Source: Amycolatopsis aidingensis (lineage in GTDB: Bacteria; Actinomycetota; Actinomycetes; Mycobacteriales; Pseudonocardiaceae). Taken from it: DNA of 64,000 nt. Made by a program: the position numbers and the translations under genes. The stretch is from positions 558,001 through 622,000 of the forward strand of contig NZ_CP076538.1 in NCBI RefSeq assembly GCF_018885265.1, written 5' to 3'. Of the stretch, positions 18,132-27,255 are shown one piece after another (position 1 is the stretch's first letter; every line of letters begins with the position of its first letter). The notes below the pieces were generated by a model. The model was not told the origin of the DNA. It ran no database searches and saw nothing but the letters and a program-made list of their open reading frames with translations.

Positions 18132-19082
18132 TCAGCCCGCGCGCACCCGCACGGCGTCCAGTGCGTCCCGGACATGCCCGTCGTGGTTGGCGAGTGCGTC
18201 CGCGGCCTCGACGGGCGCCGCGCCGGACAGCAGGTGCACCAGCGCCACCTTCAGGTCGCCACCCGCCTCGTGCAGCGCATCCGAACAGGCCTGCGAGCTC
18301 ATCCCGGTGGCCTCGCGCAGGATGCGCAGCGTGCGGCCGCGCAGTTTGGCGTTGGTCGCCCGCATGCTGACCATCAGGTTCGAGTACGTCCGGCCGAGCT
18401 TGATCATCGTGGCGGTGGAGAACGCAGTCAGCACGATCTTCTGCGCGGTGCCCGCCTTCATCCGGGTGGAACCCGCGATCGCCTCCGGCCCGGTGTCCAC
18501 CGCGATCAGCACGTCCAGCTCCGGCGGCCGGACCGCGTTCGGGTTACCGGACACCAGCGCGGTCCGTGCGCCGCTACGCTTCGCCGCCCGCAGCGCACCG
18601 AGCACGAACGGCGTCCGCCCGGAGGCGGTGAGGCCGAGGACGAAGTCGCCGTCGGCCACGGAGGTGCTCACCTCCGCGGCACCGGCCTTGGTGTCGTCCT
18701 CGGCATTCTCGACGGCGTGCCGCAGCGCACGCTCGCCGCCCGCGTGATGCGCCACGAACCAGTCCGGCGGCACGTTGAACGTCGGCACCAGCTCCGCCGC
18801 GTCCAACGTGGCCAACCGGCCGGAGGTACCGGCGCCGACGTAGTGCACGCGGTGTCCGCCGCGCAGCGCCTCGGTCGCGTAGTCGACCGCGGTCGCCAGC
18901 TGCGGTAGCACCGCCTGCACCGCGTCCGGAACCAGCCGGTCCTCCGCGTTGATCGCCGCGAGGATGCCGGCGGTCGACATCTGGTCGATGTCGACGGTCC
19001 GGGGGTTGCGTTGTTCTGTCGGGGAGTCGACGTGCACAACCTGGCGCGGCACGGTCATCAGGCGCCTCACTGTTTCTGTCAT
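18132..19082 (-). CDS. murQ: N-acetylmuramic acid 6-phosphate etherase
   Basis: 316 residues, the standard MurQ length. A SIS fold is visible (VHYVGAGTSGRLATLDAAEL, VLGLTASGRTPFVLGAL), with family blocks PTFNVPPDWFVAHHAGGE, ENAEDDTKAGA and GSTRMKAGTAQKIVLTAFST. MurQ removes the lactyl ether from MurNAc-6-phosphate to give GlcNAc-6-phosphate and D-lactate. The C-terminal 50 residues form a UBA-like helical segment (ATGMSSQACSDALHEAGGDL). The start overlaps the murR stop by 4 bp (ATGA), so the two are co-translated. Confidence 0.96.
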   Translation of the reverse strand: MTETVRRLMTVPRQVVHVDSPTEQRNPRTVDIDQMSTAGILAAINAEDRLVPDAVQAVLPQLATAVDYATEALRGGHRVHYVGAGTSGRLATLDAAELVPTFNVPPDWFVAHHAGGERALRHAVENAEDDTKAGAAEVSTSVADGDFVLGLTASGRTPFVLGALRAAKRSGARTALVSGNPNAVRPPELDVLIAVDTGPEAIAGSTRMKAGTAQKIVLTAFSTATMIKLGRTYSNLMVSMRATNAKLRGRTLRILREATGMSSQACSDALHEAGGDLKVALVHLLSGAAPVEAADALANHDGHVRDALDAVRVRAG

Positions 19083-20062
19083 TTTCCGGTTTCCCGCGGT
19101 CGCCGCCTGCCATCTGGCCGGACCCCGAGCCGGTGCGCGCCCACGGCGTCCCGGGTGGCGTCCAGCGCGTTGACCGCGGCGTCCATGTGCCGCTGCGCGA
19201 CACCGATGAACAGGCAGTCGATGACAGTGAGTTGCGCGATCCGGCTGGCGGTGGCGCCGGATCGGAACGTCGTTTCCCGTGCCGCCGTGGTGAGCACGTG
19301 ATCGGCGACCTCGGTGATGGGGGAGCGGGGGAAGTTCGTCAGCGCGACGGTGGTCGCGCCGTGTTCGCGGGCGACCCGCAGCGCCTCCACCGTGTCGGTG
19401 GTGGCGCCGGTGTGCGAGATGCCCACCGCGACGTCGCCGCCGTTCAGCACCGCGGCCGAGGTGAGCATGATGTGCGTGTCCGACCACGCGAAGCTCACCC
19501 TGCCGATCCGGTGCAGCTTCTGCTGCAGGTCGGCGGCGACGAAGGCGCTGGCACCGACCCCGTACACGTCGACCCTGCTCGCCCCGGCCACCACGTTGAT
19601 GACCTGTTCCAGCTCCGCGATGTCGAGTTGCTCGGCGGTCTCCTCCACGGCGCGTGCGTCGGCGAAGCTGACCTTGCTGACCACGGCGGGCAGGTCGTCG
19701 TCGGTCGCGATCTCGCCGCCGAGGTTGCGGCTGGACCGGGCTTCCGACCGGGCGGTGTCCGCGGCCAGCGCGATTCGCAACTGCGGGTAACCGCCGACGC
19801 CGATCGCCTTGCAGAACCGGGTGACGGTGGTCTCACTGGTGTTCGCCGCGAGCGCCACCTCGGTGATGCTGCGCCGGGCCACCGCCGAGGGGTCGTCCAG
19901 CACGACTTTGGCTACACGCTGCTCGGCCCTGGCGAGCCCGGGCAGTAGCGAACGAATACGCACGAGCGGAGACGAGTCGGACTCGCGGGCCGACTCGTCG
20001 ACCTCCGCCACGTTCGGCCGAACGTCGTCGGAGGGTTGCTCAGCGTCAGGATTCGTGTCCAT
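19079..20062 (-). CDS. murR: RpiR-family regulator of MurNAc catabolism
   Basis: About 327 residues: N-terminal RpiR helix-turn-helix (LARAEQRVAKVVLDDPSAVA, ITEVALAANTSETTVTRFCK) and C-terminal SIS sugar-phosphate domain (VDVYGVGASAFVAADLQQKL, AVGISHTGATTDTVEAL). MurR homologues sense MurNAc-6-phosphate and repress mur genes. The start is uncertain: ATG codons at 20062 and 20089 and an upstream codon at 20128 are in frame, none with a good ribosome site. An AT-rich half-palindrome (GAAATTTACTAAC, 20069-20080) lies between the first two and may be its own operator. Confidence 0.9.
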   Translation of the reverse strand: MDTNPDAEQPSDDVRPNVAEVDESARESDSSPLVRIRSLLPGLARAEQRVAKVVLDDPSAVARRSITEVALAANTSETTVTRFCKAIGVGGYPQLRIALAADTARSEARSSRNLGGEIATDDDLPAVVSKVSFADARAVEETAEQLDIAELEQVINVVAGASRVDVYGVGASAFVAADLQQKLHRIGRVSFAWSDTHIMLTSAAVLNGGDVAVGISHTGATTDTVEALRVAREHGATTVALTNFPRSPITEVADHVLTTAARETTFRSGATASRIAQLTVIDCLFIGVAQRHMDAAVNALDATRDAVGAHRLGVRPDGRRRPRETGK

Positions 20063-20233
20063 CGCCGGAAATTTACTAACTGTAGGCATCGACGACAAGG
20101 CTACTCGCCCCTTTCCGATTAATCGCAACCGGACTGTGTTGTCACAGCCCCGGCTAGCGCCTGGTTCGTTGATCAGAAAGTCGCCAACCGAGCCGTTACC
20201 GTTAACCAGATTATTCTAACAAGTCTGCAACTG

Positions 20234-21985
20234 TCACCGAGCGCGTAATCCCCAGCCGACCTCGGTGAACGCGGCAGGCTCGCGCTCGCCGTCGAGAATC
20301 GTGCCGTGAAAATCACCTACCCGGATCGTGTCTATGTGAATCCCACGTCCGGAGTAATACTGGTCCGTAGTGAATTGCCAACGTAGGGTCAGCTCACCCA
20401 TTCGGGGGACAAGAGCATAGACGCGCCACCACGCACGGTGGCCATACCCGGAGAGTGCATCCACCTCGCCACGGGGGGCGCCGGACCCGAAGACTCGTAA
20501 TGAAACCGTGTCCCAGGTGGCGCCATCCGCGCTCGCCAGCAGGGTCAGCCGGTCGGTCGGTTCGGAGTCGACGAAGGTGTCGAAGCGCACCAGAACCGGC
20601 CCGCGACGCACAGTGAACGGGCGGGTGGTCAGGGTCGCCGTGCTGGAGCCCCCGATCCCGGTGAACCAGGAGTCCTCGCCACGCAGCGGGCGCACCGCGA
20701 GGGCGCGGGCCAGGCCGGTGGCCCAGGCCCGCCGCGCCGGGTTCACCGAGCCCCAGGACCGCGAGGGGTGCACCCGGTTGGTGAGCAGGATCGCGATCGA
20801 GCGGGACTTCGGGTCGATCACCAGCGAGGTTCCGGTGTACCCGGTGTGGCCCGCGGTGTCCGGCGAGGCCAGCCCGCCCATGTACCACAGCTGGTCCAGC
20901 TCGAAGCCCAGCCCGTGCGCGTCCCCTGGGAACTCCTGGTTGTAGTTCGCGAGCATGGCGCGCACGGTGTGCTGGCGCAGGATCCGCGCACCGCGGTAGC
21001 TGCCGCCGTTCAGGATCGTCTGGCCGAGTACGGCGAGGTCCCGCGCGGTGCCGAAAACCCCGGCATGCCCGGCGACCCCGCCCAGTGACCAGGCGTTCTC
21101 GTCGTGCACCTCGCCGCGCAACATCCCGCGCGGCGGGCTCTGCTGGTACTCGGTCGCCGCGATCCGGTCCAGCTTGGCCGCGGGCGGGTTGTACCCGGTG
21201 TCGCTCATGCCCAGTGGTTCGGTGATCCGGCTCGCGACCACCTCGTCCAGCCCTCGCCCGCGCAGCCGCTCGACCAGCACCCCGAGGGTGATCAGATTGA
21301 GGTCGGAGTACTCGTAGGCGCTGCCCGGCTGCTGCTTCGGCGCCACCTCCATGACGGCCCTGATCCGGGACTCCTCGTCCGGCCAGTCCCGCCACAGCGG
21401 CAGGAACGGCTCCAGCCCCGAGGTGTGCGTGAGCAACTGCTGGACGGTGATGGACTCCTTGCCGTTCACCCCGAACTCGGGCAGGTAGCTGGCGGCGGGC
21501 GCATCCAGCTCGACCCGGCCCTCCTCGACCAGCTGCAGCACCGCGATCGAGGTGAACAGCTTGGAGATCGAGGCCAGGTCGAAGATGGTGTCGGTGCGCA
21601 TCGGCACCTGCTCCGCCTCCGGCAGCTCGGTGCCCGCGCCATCGGCGTAGCGCAGCGCGCTGCCCGCGGTGTGCGTGTCCACCACCATCCCGGCGTGCAC
21701 CAGCATGCCGACCGAGCCCGCGAACAGCGGGTGCCCGGTCTCCTGGTCCGTCCGGGTCCAGCCGGTCAGTCGCCGCTGCGCCGCCCGGATCGGCTCCGGG
21801 TCCAGGCCGGCCTGCTCCGGGGTGGCGGGGCGCAGGCGCGTGTCCGCGGGCGCGAACCCGTGCCACGGCCGGTCGAAGCGACCAGGGTCGTGCCCGCCTC
21901 CCTCGGTGCTGGCCATCGTGCTCGTGCTTGCTCCCGCCAAGGTGACCGTCAGTATCGCCGCCAGCGCCAAGCCTCTGTTTCGCAT
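20234..21985 (-). CDS. Exported beta-lactamase-fold serine hydrolase
   Basis: 583 residues with a Sec signal peptide (MRNRGLALAAILTVTLAGAS). The class C beta-lactamase/PBP4 domain (about 45-400) has the SxxK motif in FDLASISKLFTSIAVL, the YxN-like YEYSDLNLI, and a C-terminal HTGYTGTSLVIDP box. The last 150 residues form a beta-rich module (VRFDTFVDSEPTDRLTLLAS) that may bind carbohydrate. The gene lies 21 bp after namZ. In Bacillus subtilis the matching position holds ybbE, a serine hydrolase of the same fold linked to muropeptide processing, so cleavage of peptide from MurNAc-peptide is a reasonable guess. Confidence 0.85.
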   Translation of the reverse strand: MRNRGLALAAILTVTLAGASTSTMASTEGGGHDPGRFDRPWHGFAPADTRLRPATPEQAGLDPEPIRAAQRRLTGWTRTDQETGHPLFAGSVGMLVHAGMVVDTHTAGSALRYADGAGTELPEAEQVPMRTDTIFDLASISKLFTSIAVLQLVEEGRVELDAPAASYLPEFGVNGKESITVQQLLTHTSGLEPFLPLWRDWPDEESRIRAVMEVAPKQQPGSAYEYSDLNLITLGVLVERLRGRGLDEVVASRITEPLGMSDTGYNPPAAKLDRIAATEYQQSPPRGMLRGEVHDENAWSLGGVAGHAGVFGTARDLAVLGQTILNGGSYRGARILRQHTVRAMLANYNQEFPGDAHGLGFELDQLWYMGGLASPDTAGHTGYTGTSLVIDPKSRSIAILLTNRVHPSRSWGSVNPARRAWATGLARALAVRPLRGEDSWFTGIGGSSTATLTTRPFTVRRGPVLVRFDTFVDSEPTDRLTLLASADGATWDTVSLRVFGSGAPRGEVDALSGYGHRAWWRVYALVPRMGELTLRWQFTTDQYYSGRGIHIDTIRVGDFHGTILDGEREPAAFTEVGWGLRAR

Positions 21986-22006
21986 GGTCTCCCCGCCCTC
22001 GGTCCG

Positions 22007-23302
22007 TCAGCGGTACAGCAGATACGGCCGCCTGCGCTGGACGAACCGGCGCAGCTCGGCCTGCCAGGAGTCCACGATGGCGTCCGCGTCCGCGCCCGCG
22101 TCGACCATGGTGCGCAGCCGGTCGGACCCGCTGAGTTTGTCGATGAAGTGGTCCGGTCGCCAGTCGAAGAGATCCGGGTGCAGTCGTTTCGCCGTGACGA
22201 TCATCGAGACCGCGGTGCGGATCGCGTCGAAGGAACGGGCGTCGGTGACCGTCAGCTGCACCCCGCCGCAGGTCTCGCCGACGAACTTGCCGAAGGTGGG
22301 GACGAAGTAGTTCTCCCGGAAGCTGACCCCTGGCAGCCGCTGCTTGCCGAGTTCCTCCCGCCACCGCCAGTCCAGCCCGGGTGCCCCGATGATCTCGAAC
22401 GGCCGGGTGGTGCCCCGGCCCTCGGCGAACACGGTGCCTTCGAAAAGGCAGGTCCCCGGATACACCATCGCGGTGTCCGGGGTGGGCATGTTCGGGCTCG
22501 GCAGCACCCAGTGCAGGCCGGTGTCGGCGAAGAACATGTGCCGCCGCCAACCGTGCATCCGGACCACGTGCAGTGCGTCGCCGAGGCTGCCGCCGTCCTC
22601 GGGCAGGAACTCGGCGTCGAAGAACCTGGCCAGTTCGCCGACGGTCATGCCGTGTTGCTGCACGATCGGCTTGCGGCCGACCCCGGAGGCGAACTCCGGA
22701 TCGAGCATCGGCCCCGCGGCCTCGCCGCCGAGCGGGTTCGGCCGGTCCAGCACCACCAGCGCGGCGCCGGTGCGCCGGGCGGCGACCATGGCGGTGTACA
22801 TCGACCAGATGTAGGTGTAGAAGCGCGCGCCGACATCGGCGATGTCGAACACCACGGTGTCCACGCCTGCTTTGGTGAACATGCCTGCCAGCTCGTCCGC
22901 GGTCACCCCGTAGGCGTCGTAGACCGGGATGCCGGTGCGCGGATCGACGTAGTCGCCCTCCGAGCCGCCGGCCTGCGCGCTGCCGCGGAAGCCGTGCTCG
23001 GGGCCGAACGCGGCCACCGGGCGTACACCGGCCGCGACCATCGAGTCCACGATGTGATCACCTCCGGCCAGCACCCCGGTCGGGTTGGACAGCACGCCGA
23101 CCTTGCGCCCACTCAAGGGACGCCAGCGCAGCCGTGCCATGACGTCCGCACCGGGAACGGTGTTCCAGTGCGGCGTCCCGGCGGCCTCGCTGGTCTGCTC
23201 GCCTGGTTCCACGGCGGCACTCGCGGTGAGCTGCGTGCCCAGCGCCAGTGCGGGCGGGGTGAGCGCGGTTGCGGTCAGGAAGCGACGACGATTCACCGAC
23301 AT
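22007..23302 (-). CDS. namZ: Exo-beta-N-acetylmuramidase NamZ (DUF1343), Tat-exported
   Basis: 431 residues. The start MSVNRRRFLTATALTPPALA is a twin-arginine signal. The DUF1343/NamZ domain follows: VGVLSNPTGVLAGGDHIVD, AFGPEHGFRGSAQAGG, DTVVFDIADVGARFYTYIW, LDRPNPLGGEAAGPMLD and FEGTVFAEGRGTTRPFE. NamZ removes terminal MurNAc from peptidoglycan fragments. The gene is 7 bp after nagZ and 21 bp before the serine hydrolase gene, giving the same enzyme set as the B. subtilis ybb (mur) operon. Confidence 0.93.
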   Translation of the reverse strand: MSVNRRRFLTATALTPPALALGTQLTASAAVEPGEQTSEAAGTPHWNTVPGADVMARLRWRPLSGRKVGVLSNPTGVLAGGDHIVDSMVAAGVRPVAAFGPEHGFRGSAQAGGSEGDYVDPRTGIPVYDAYGVTADELAGMFTKAGVDTVVFDIADVGARFYTYIWSMYTAMVAARRTGAALVVLDRPNPLGGEAAGPMLDPEFASGVGRKPIVQQHGMTVGELARFFDAEFLPEDGGSLGDALHVVRMHGWRRHMFFADTGLHWVLPSPNMPTPDTAMVYPGTCLFEGTVFAEGRGTTRPFEIIGAPGLDWRWREELGKQRLPGVSFRENYFVPTFGKFVGETCGGVQLTVTDARSFDAIRTAVSMIVTAKRLHPDLFDWRPDHFIDKLSGSDRLRTMVDAGADADAIVDSWQAELRRFVQRRRPYLLYR

Positions 23303-23309
23303 AACGGCC

Positions 23310-25142
23310 TCACCAGCTCAGACCGTGGCCGAAGGGGTAGAGCACCGTGCCAGGGTCAGTGCCGGAAGGGATGTCCACCGGCAGCTTTCCCTGTGGCGCG
23401 GTCGTGCCGCGCAGCACCTTGGCCAGCGCGGTCATCGACACGTCCCGCCAGTCGTAGGTGGCCACCCAGGTCGGCACGTCCGCGTAGCCGGGGTCGTAGG
23501 GCTCCTGCACGGCCACGGCGACCACCGGCTTGCCGGTACCGGTCAGCCGGTTCACCAGTTCACGCTGGGCGGCACCGGTGCGCAGGTTGTTGGTCAGCAC
23601 GACCACGGTGTCCGCCTCGCCCGCCGCGGCCAGCACCCGCTCGATCATGGCCGGATCGGGGTTGGAGCCGGTGGGCAGCGCCGTGCCGCCCAGCTCATCG
23701 GCGAGTGCCCGCACCGGCTCGGCCGGATAGCCAGGGTATGAGGGCCGGTTCCACCCGGTGACCAGCACGTTCCCCGGGTTCTCCAGCGGGAGCACACCGG
23801 CGTCGTTGCGCAACAAGGTGGTGGCACGGTCGGTGACCCGCTGGACGGTTTCCCGGTGTTCCCTGGTGCCGACCTTGCGCGGCACCTGTGCCTCGTTGAC
23901 GAACGGCCGGAAGAGGATGCCCCGGTTGAACTTCTGCTCGAGGATGCGCCGCACGCTCTGGTCGATGCGCTCCTCGCTGATCCGGCCACCGCGCACGGCG
24001 TCCAGCACGCCGTTGATCGCCACGTCCAGGTCCGGCGGCATGAGCATCTGGTCCACGCCGGCCTCCAGGGCCCGCACCGGGATCTCCGAGTCCGGATACA
24101 TCTCGCGCACGCCCTGCATCTGCAGCGAGTCCGTGACGATGACGCCCTGGTACCCGAGTTCCTCGCGGAGCAGGCCGGTCATGATCGGCCTGGAAAGGGT
24201 GGCCGGATCGCCGGATGGGTCGAGGCTGGGCACCCTGATGTGCGCGGTCATGATCGAGTCGGCGCCCGCCTCGATGGCCGCCCGGAACGGCGGCAGGTCG
24301 ATCTCCCGCCATTCCTGTTCGGTGCGGTCGATCGTGGGCAGGCCGGTGTGGCTGTCGGTGGCCGCATCCCCGTGGCCGGGGAAGTGTTTCGCAGCGGTGG
24401 ACACGCTCCGGGCGCACCTTCCGGCTTCCTGGTAGCCCTCGACCTGCGCGGCGACGTTGCCTGCGGCCAGGTCCGGGTGCGCGGAGAACGAGCGCGAGCC
24501 GATGATCGGGTTGAGCGGGTTGGAGTTGACATCGGCAACCGGCGCGAAGTTCTGCCTGATGCCGATCGCGCTCAGCTCCTCGGCGCTGATCGCGGCGAGC
24601 TCCCTGGCGGCCGCCTGGTCGCGGGTTGCGCCAAGGGCCATCGCGCTCGGGTACTCGGTTGCCGGATCGCCGAGCCGGGTCACCCGGCCGCCTTCCTGGT
24701 CCACCGAGATGGTCAACGGCAGATGGGGCGCGCTGCGCAGCGCGGCCCGCTGCAGCCCGTTGGAAAGGCCGGCAACCTGACGCGGCGTCTCGATGTTGTC
24801 GGTGCCGCCGTGGTTGAAGTAGATGACCCCGCCGACGTGGTAGCGCTGCACCACCTGCGCGGCGGTGTCCACCCCGTACTTCTCCTGGTTACCGGGATGG
24901 GCTTCGGTCGCCGACTGTCCCCAGACATCGGCGACGAAGAGCTGGCCCACCTTCTGTTCCAGGCTCATCCAGCGCATCGCTTGCCGCGCCCAGGCCTGTG
25001 CCCCGGCCGTCACGTCGGGCGCGTTGGGTCTCGGCTCGGACTCGTCCATCGCGGCGGCCGGCGTGGCGCCGGCAACGCTGGTGACGGCGAGCAGGCCGGC
25101 GATGGAAACGGCGGCGAGCTGCGGCCTCCGGCGGGTCGTCAC
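23310..25142 (-). CDS. nagZ: Exported GH3 beta-N-acetylglucosaminidase NagZ
   Basis: 610 residues with signal peptide (RRRPQLAAVSIAGLLAVTSV). GH3 features are SVDQEGGRVTRLG, AKHFPGHGDAATDSHTGLP containing the NagZ KH(F/Y)PG-H-GD-T-DSH catalytic loop, IVTDSLQMQGVRE with the nucleophile Asp in TDS, and a C-terminal GH3 domain (about 420-605). NagZ cuts GlcNAc from GlcNAc-MurNAc-peptides. I chose the GTG at 25142 because GGAGG precedes it by 7 bases; upstream codons in frame lack a site and would bury the signal peptide. It is the first gene of the recycling operon. Confidence 0.93.
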   Translation of the reverse strand: MTTRRRPQLAAVSIAGLLAVTSVAGATPAAAMDESEPRPNAPDVTAGAQAWARQAMRWMSLEQKVGQLFVADVWGQSATEAHPGNQEKYGVDTAAQVVQRYHVGGVIYFNHGGTDNIETPRQVAGLSNGLQRAALRSAPHLPLTISVDQEGGRVTRLGDPATEYPSAMALGATRDQAAARELAAISAEELSAIGIRQNFAPVADVNSNPLNPIIGSRSFSAHPDLAAGNVAAQVEGYQEAGRCARSVSTAAKHFPGHGDAATDSHTGLPTIDRTEQEWREIDLPPFRAAIEAGADSIMTAHIRVPSLDPSGDPATLSRPIMTGLLREELGYQGVIVTDSLQMQGVREMYPDSEIPVRALEAGVDQMLMPPDLDVAINGVLDAVRGGRISEERIDQSVRRILEQKFNRGILFRPFVNEAQVPRKVGTREHRETVQRVTDRATTLLRNDAGVLPLENPGNVLVTGWNRPSYPGYPAEPVRALADELGGTALPTGSNPDPAMIERVLAAAGEADTVVVLTNNLRTGAAQRELVNRLTGTGKPVVAVAVQEPYDPGYADVPTWVATYDWRDVSMTALAKVLRGTTAPQGKLPVDIPSGTDPGTVLYPFGHGLSW

Positions 25143-25948
25143 GACAAGCCTCCCTGTGTTCTCGCGGCGGTGCGGCACGCGGTTGTCAACGGGCCGAAGG
25201 TCCGAAATCTTCTCACGCGAATCTTTCGGTATCGGGAAGCTACTCACCGCCGATGGCCCGGTCAACGACCTGCTATGCCGTTCGGCCTAGTCAGGCCCCA
25301 TAACAACTTCATAGCGCAAGAATTGAACGGACCACTGGCGCCACCGGTCAGTACCACGGCCCGAGGCTGGTCCGGAGGAAATGTGCTCAGCCCGCGCCGG
25401 CTTACGGAACACGCGAGGTGGGTGGGGGCCGGCTCCGGCGAGTGACCGGATCTGGCGGGGCTGCCGGAACGGCAGCCGAACATACGCTGGCGGCGCCCAT
25501 CGGCAATCCTGCCCATGGGCGCCGCCTGCTCGCGCGGGCTACTCGGGTGACCAAGCGTGCAACTCAGGTCGTACCTACCTGGACTCGGCGTCCGGCGTCC
25601 CGGTACGCAGTCCCTTGACGACAAGCCTCCCGCGGCGTGCTGCGCGTGGGTGCCCGGAGTCCGCGCACGGAGATCTTTCGGGGTGGACGAGGCTTCTCTT
25701 CCGCCTAGCCCCTGGCCGACAAGATGTCCGCACCTACTTTCTACCCAGTGACGGCCGTCACTTCAAGGGCGTGGACGGGTGCACCGTTACAGAGGCTCGA
25801 TCCGGTGACGAAAGGCCCCTGTGCGTCGCGAAAACTCACTCCTGTCAGGCCGGATCCTCCGGCCCGTACCGCCTTGTGGGTGTCGGAGCAGGCGGGCATG
25901 GGCACCCAGCGTCGTGCTGCTTCGACAGTGGACGGTTCCGCCCTCCGC
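25143..25948. other. 806-bp stretch with no recognisable gene
   Basis: Frames here give only short low-similarity peptides that do not resemble known families. It must hold the nagZ operon promoter (reading left). I saw no tRNA, IS end or strong hairpin. It could contain decayed sequence. Confidence 0.5.
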
Positions 25949-26851
25949 TCAGTCCTTGCGGCGCCTGCGGGAAATCCCGTACCACGTCATGCCCGCCGCG
26001 GCGACCGCGCCGAAGCCGACCGCCATCATCGCGGCCTGACTGGGAATGCGGTCGCGCAGCGAGACAGGTTTGGAGAACTCCAGCACCGGCCAGTTCCGGG
26101 TCTCGGCGAGCCTGCGCAGGGCCCGATCCGGGTTGACGGCGTGCGGGTGACCGACGACCTCGAGCAACGGCACATCGGTGCTGGAGTCGCTGTAGGCGTG
26201 GCAGGCGGCGAGGTCGTAACCGTAGGTCTCGGCGAGGCCGCGCGCAGCCACCGCCTTCTGTTCGCCGTAGCAGTAGAAGTCGACCTGGCCGGAGTAACGG
26301 CCTTCGACGATCTCCATCCGGGTGGCCACGCTGCGGGTGGCGCCGAGCATCTCCGCGATCGGCGCCACCACCTCCTCCCCGGTCGCGGAAAGCACCACCA
26401 CGTCGTGGCCTTCCTCTTTGTGCCGGCCGATGAGCTCGGCTGCCTCCGCGTAGACGAGTGGCTCGACCACCTCATGCAGGGTCTCGGTCACGATGGCACG
26501 TACCTGTGCCACATCCCACCCCGCGCACAGCGCGGAAATCTGTTCCCGCATCCGTTCGGTCTTGTCCGCGTCCGCACCGGCGAGGGAGAAGACCAGCTGG
26601 GCGTACGCGCTCTTCAGCGCCGCCCTGCGGTTGATCAGACCCTGACGTAGCAGGGGCTTGCTGAAGGCCAGGGCACTCGAGGATGCGATGATCGTCTTGT
26701 CGAGATCGAAGAACGCGGCCACCTCGGTATCGGACGTGGATGTGGTCCGGGTTGCCGTGGTGGGTTCGGTCGGCTGCTCGGCGGGAGACCTGGTGGGTTC
26801 GGGCACCCCTCCACAATAGAAGTGGCCGCCAGGCGCCGGTGATCTGGTCAC
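25949..26851 (-). CDS. HAD-IB family phosphatase (Rv3661-like)
   Basis: About 300 residues. Motif I is AAFFDLDKTIIASSSALAFS near residue 46, with SATGEEVVAPIAEMLG (motif II) and HAYSDSSTDVPLLEVVGHPHAVNPD (motif III/IV). This is the SerB-like HAD-IB family, which in mycobacteria (Rv3661) neighbours ssd; the C-terminus adds a membrane segment (MMAVGFGAVAAAGMTWYGIS) and a basic tail RRRRKD. Start codon is GTG; a GTG 15 codons later (26806) is also possible. It is divergent from the 6C RNA and ssd. Its physiological substrate is not established. Confidence 0.88.
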   Translation of the reverse strand: MTRSPAPGGHFYCGGVPEPTRSPAEQPTEPTTATRTTSTSDTEVAAFFDLDKTIIASSSALAFSKPLLRQGLINRRAALKSAYAQLVFSLAGADADKTERMREQISALCAGWDVAQVRAIVTETLHEVVEPLVYAEAAELIGRHKEEGHDVVVLSATGEEVVAPIAEMLGATRSVATRMEIVEGRYSGQVDFYCYGEQKAVAARGLAETYGYDLAACHAYSDSSTDVPLLEVVGHPHAVNPDRALRRLAETRNWPVLEFSKPVSLRDRIPSQAAMMAVGFGAVAAAGMTWYGISRRRRKD

Positions 26852-26960
26852 GTTGCCTGCCGATCGCCGGAAAATAGATGACAGATCGAGTCGATCGGTC
26901 GAACGTGCCGTTACCGAATTGTGGGTACCCGCCCATCACCCACCGCTGGGCCAAGCGAGT

Positions 26961-26966
26961 TACAGT
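26961..26966 (+). promoter_or_regulatory. Possible -10 box for the 6C RNA
   Basis: TACAGT lies 6-7 bases before the GGG run where the 6C RNA structure begins. No good -35 match was found at the right distance, so this is tentative. Confidence 0.35.
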
Positions 26967-26971
26967 TGAAG

Positions 26972-27062
26972 GGTCCGGTGTCGATCGGACCGGTTCAGTC
27001 CGACCCCCCGGGGCTGAACCCTCGGCGGCCCCCGCTCCTCCCCCCTGGCGGGGGCCGCCCCT
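26972..27062 (+). ncRNA. 6C small RNA
   Basis: Three successive hairpins fit the actinobacterial 6C RNA. The first is GGTCCG/CGGACC (26972-26991). The second is GGTTCAG/CTGAACC (26992-27020) with CCCCCC in its loop. The third has 12-bp arms, GGCGGCCCCCGC/GCGGGGGCCGCC (27024-27059), again with CCCCCC in the loop, and probably acts as terminator. In M. tuberculosis the 6C RNA lies between Rv3661 and Rv3660c, exactly the relation seen here between the HAD phosphatase and ssd. In mycobacteria it is thought to base-pair with G-rich leaders of target mRNAs. Confidence 0.88.
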
Positions 27063-27109
27063 ATATCTTCCGGATGTCGCACGCGCGGGGCGCCGATGCG
27101 TGCCCGGGG

Positions 27110-27136
27110 TTGTCCACATCAGCCTGGTTGTCCACA
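27110..27136 (+). promoter_or_regulatory. Pair of DnaA-box-like motifs upstream of ssd
   Basis: TTGTCCACA occurs at 27110-27118 and again at 27128-27136, 18 bp apart start to start. Both match the actinomycete DnaA box TTGTCCACA exactly. The same pair with the same spacing is found upstream of tadA. They lie about 120 bp before the ssd start. Confidence 0.6.
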
Positions 27137-27255
27137 GCCGGGACTCTTCCTCGTTGTCCCGGCACGTCGTGCCAGGTGACGCTGGTACTCACGACCGGCG
27201 TCGCGGGCCCGGACCCGGTCGGTGGCGACCGAGCGCGGCCCGTTGGGGGTACACG

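Noticed and set aside
21104..23761. Long plus-strand frame of 885 codons opposite the namZ and hydrolase genes
   Set aside because: It mirrors the third-codon GC pattern of the real minus-strand genes, has His/Arg/Gly-rich composition and no known domain.
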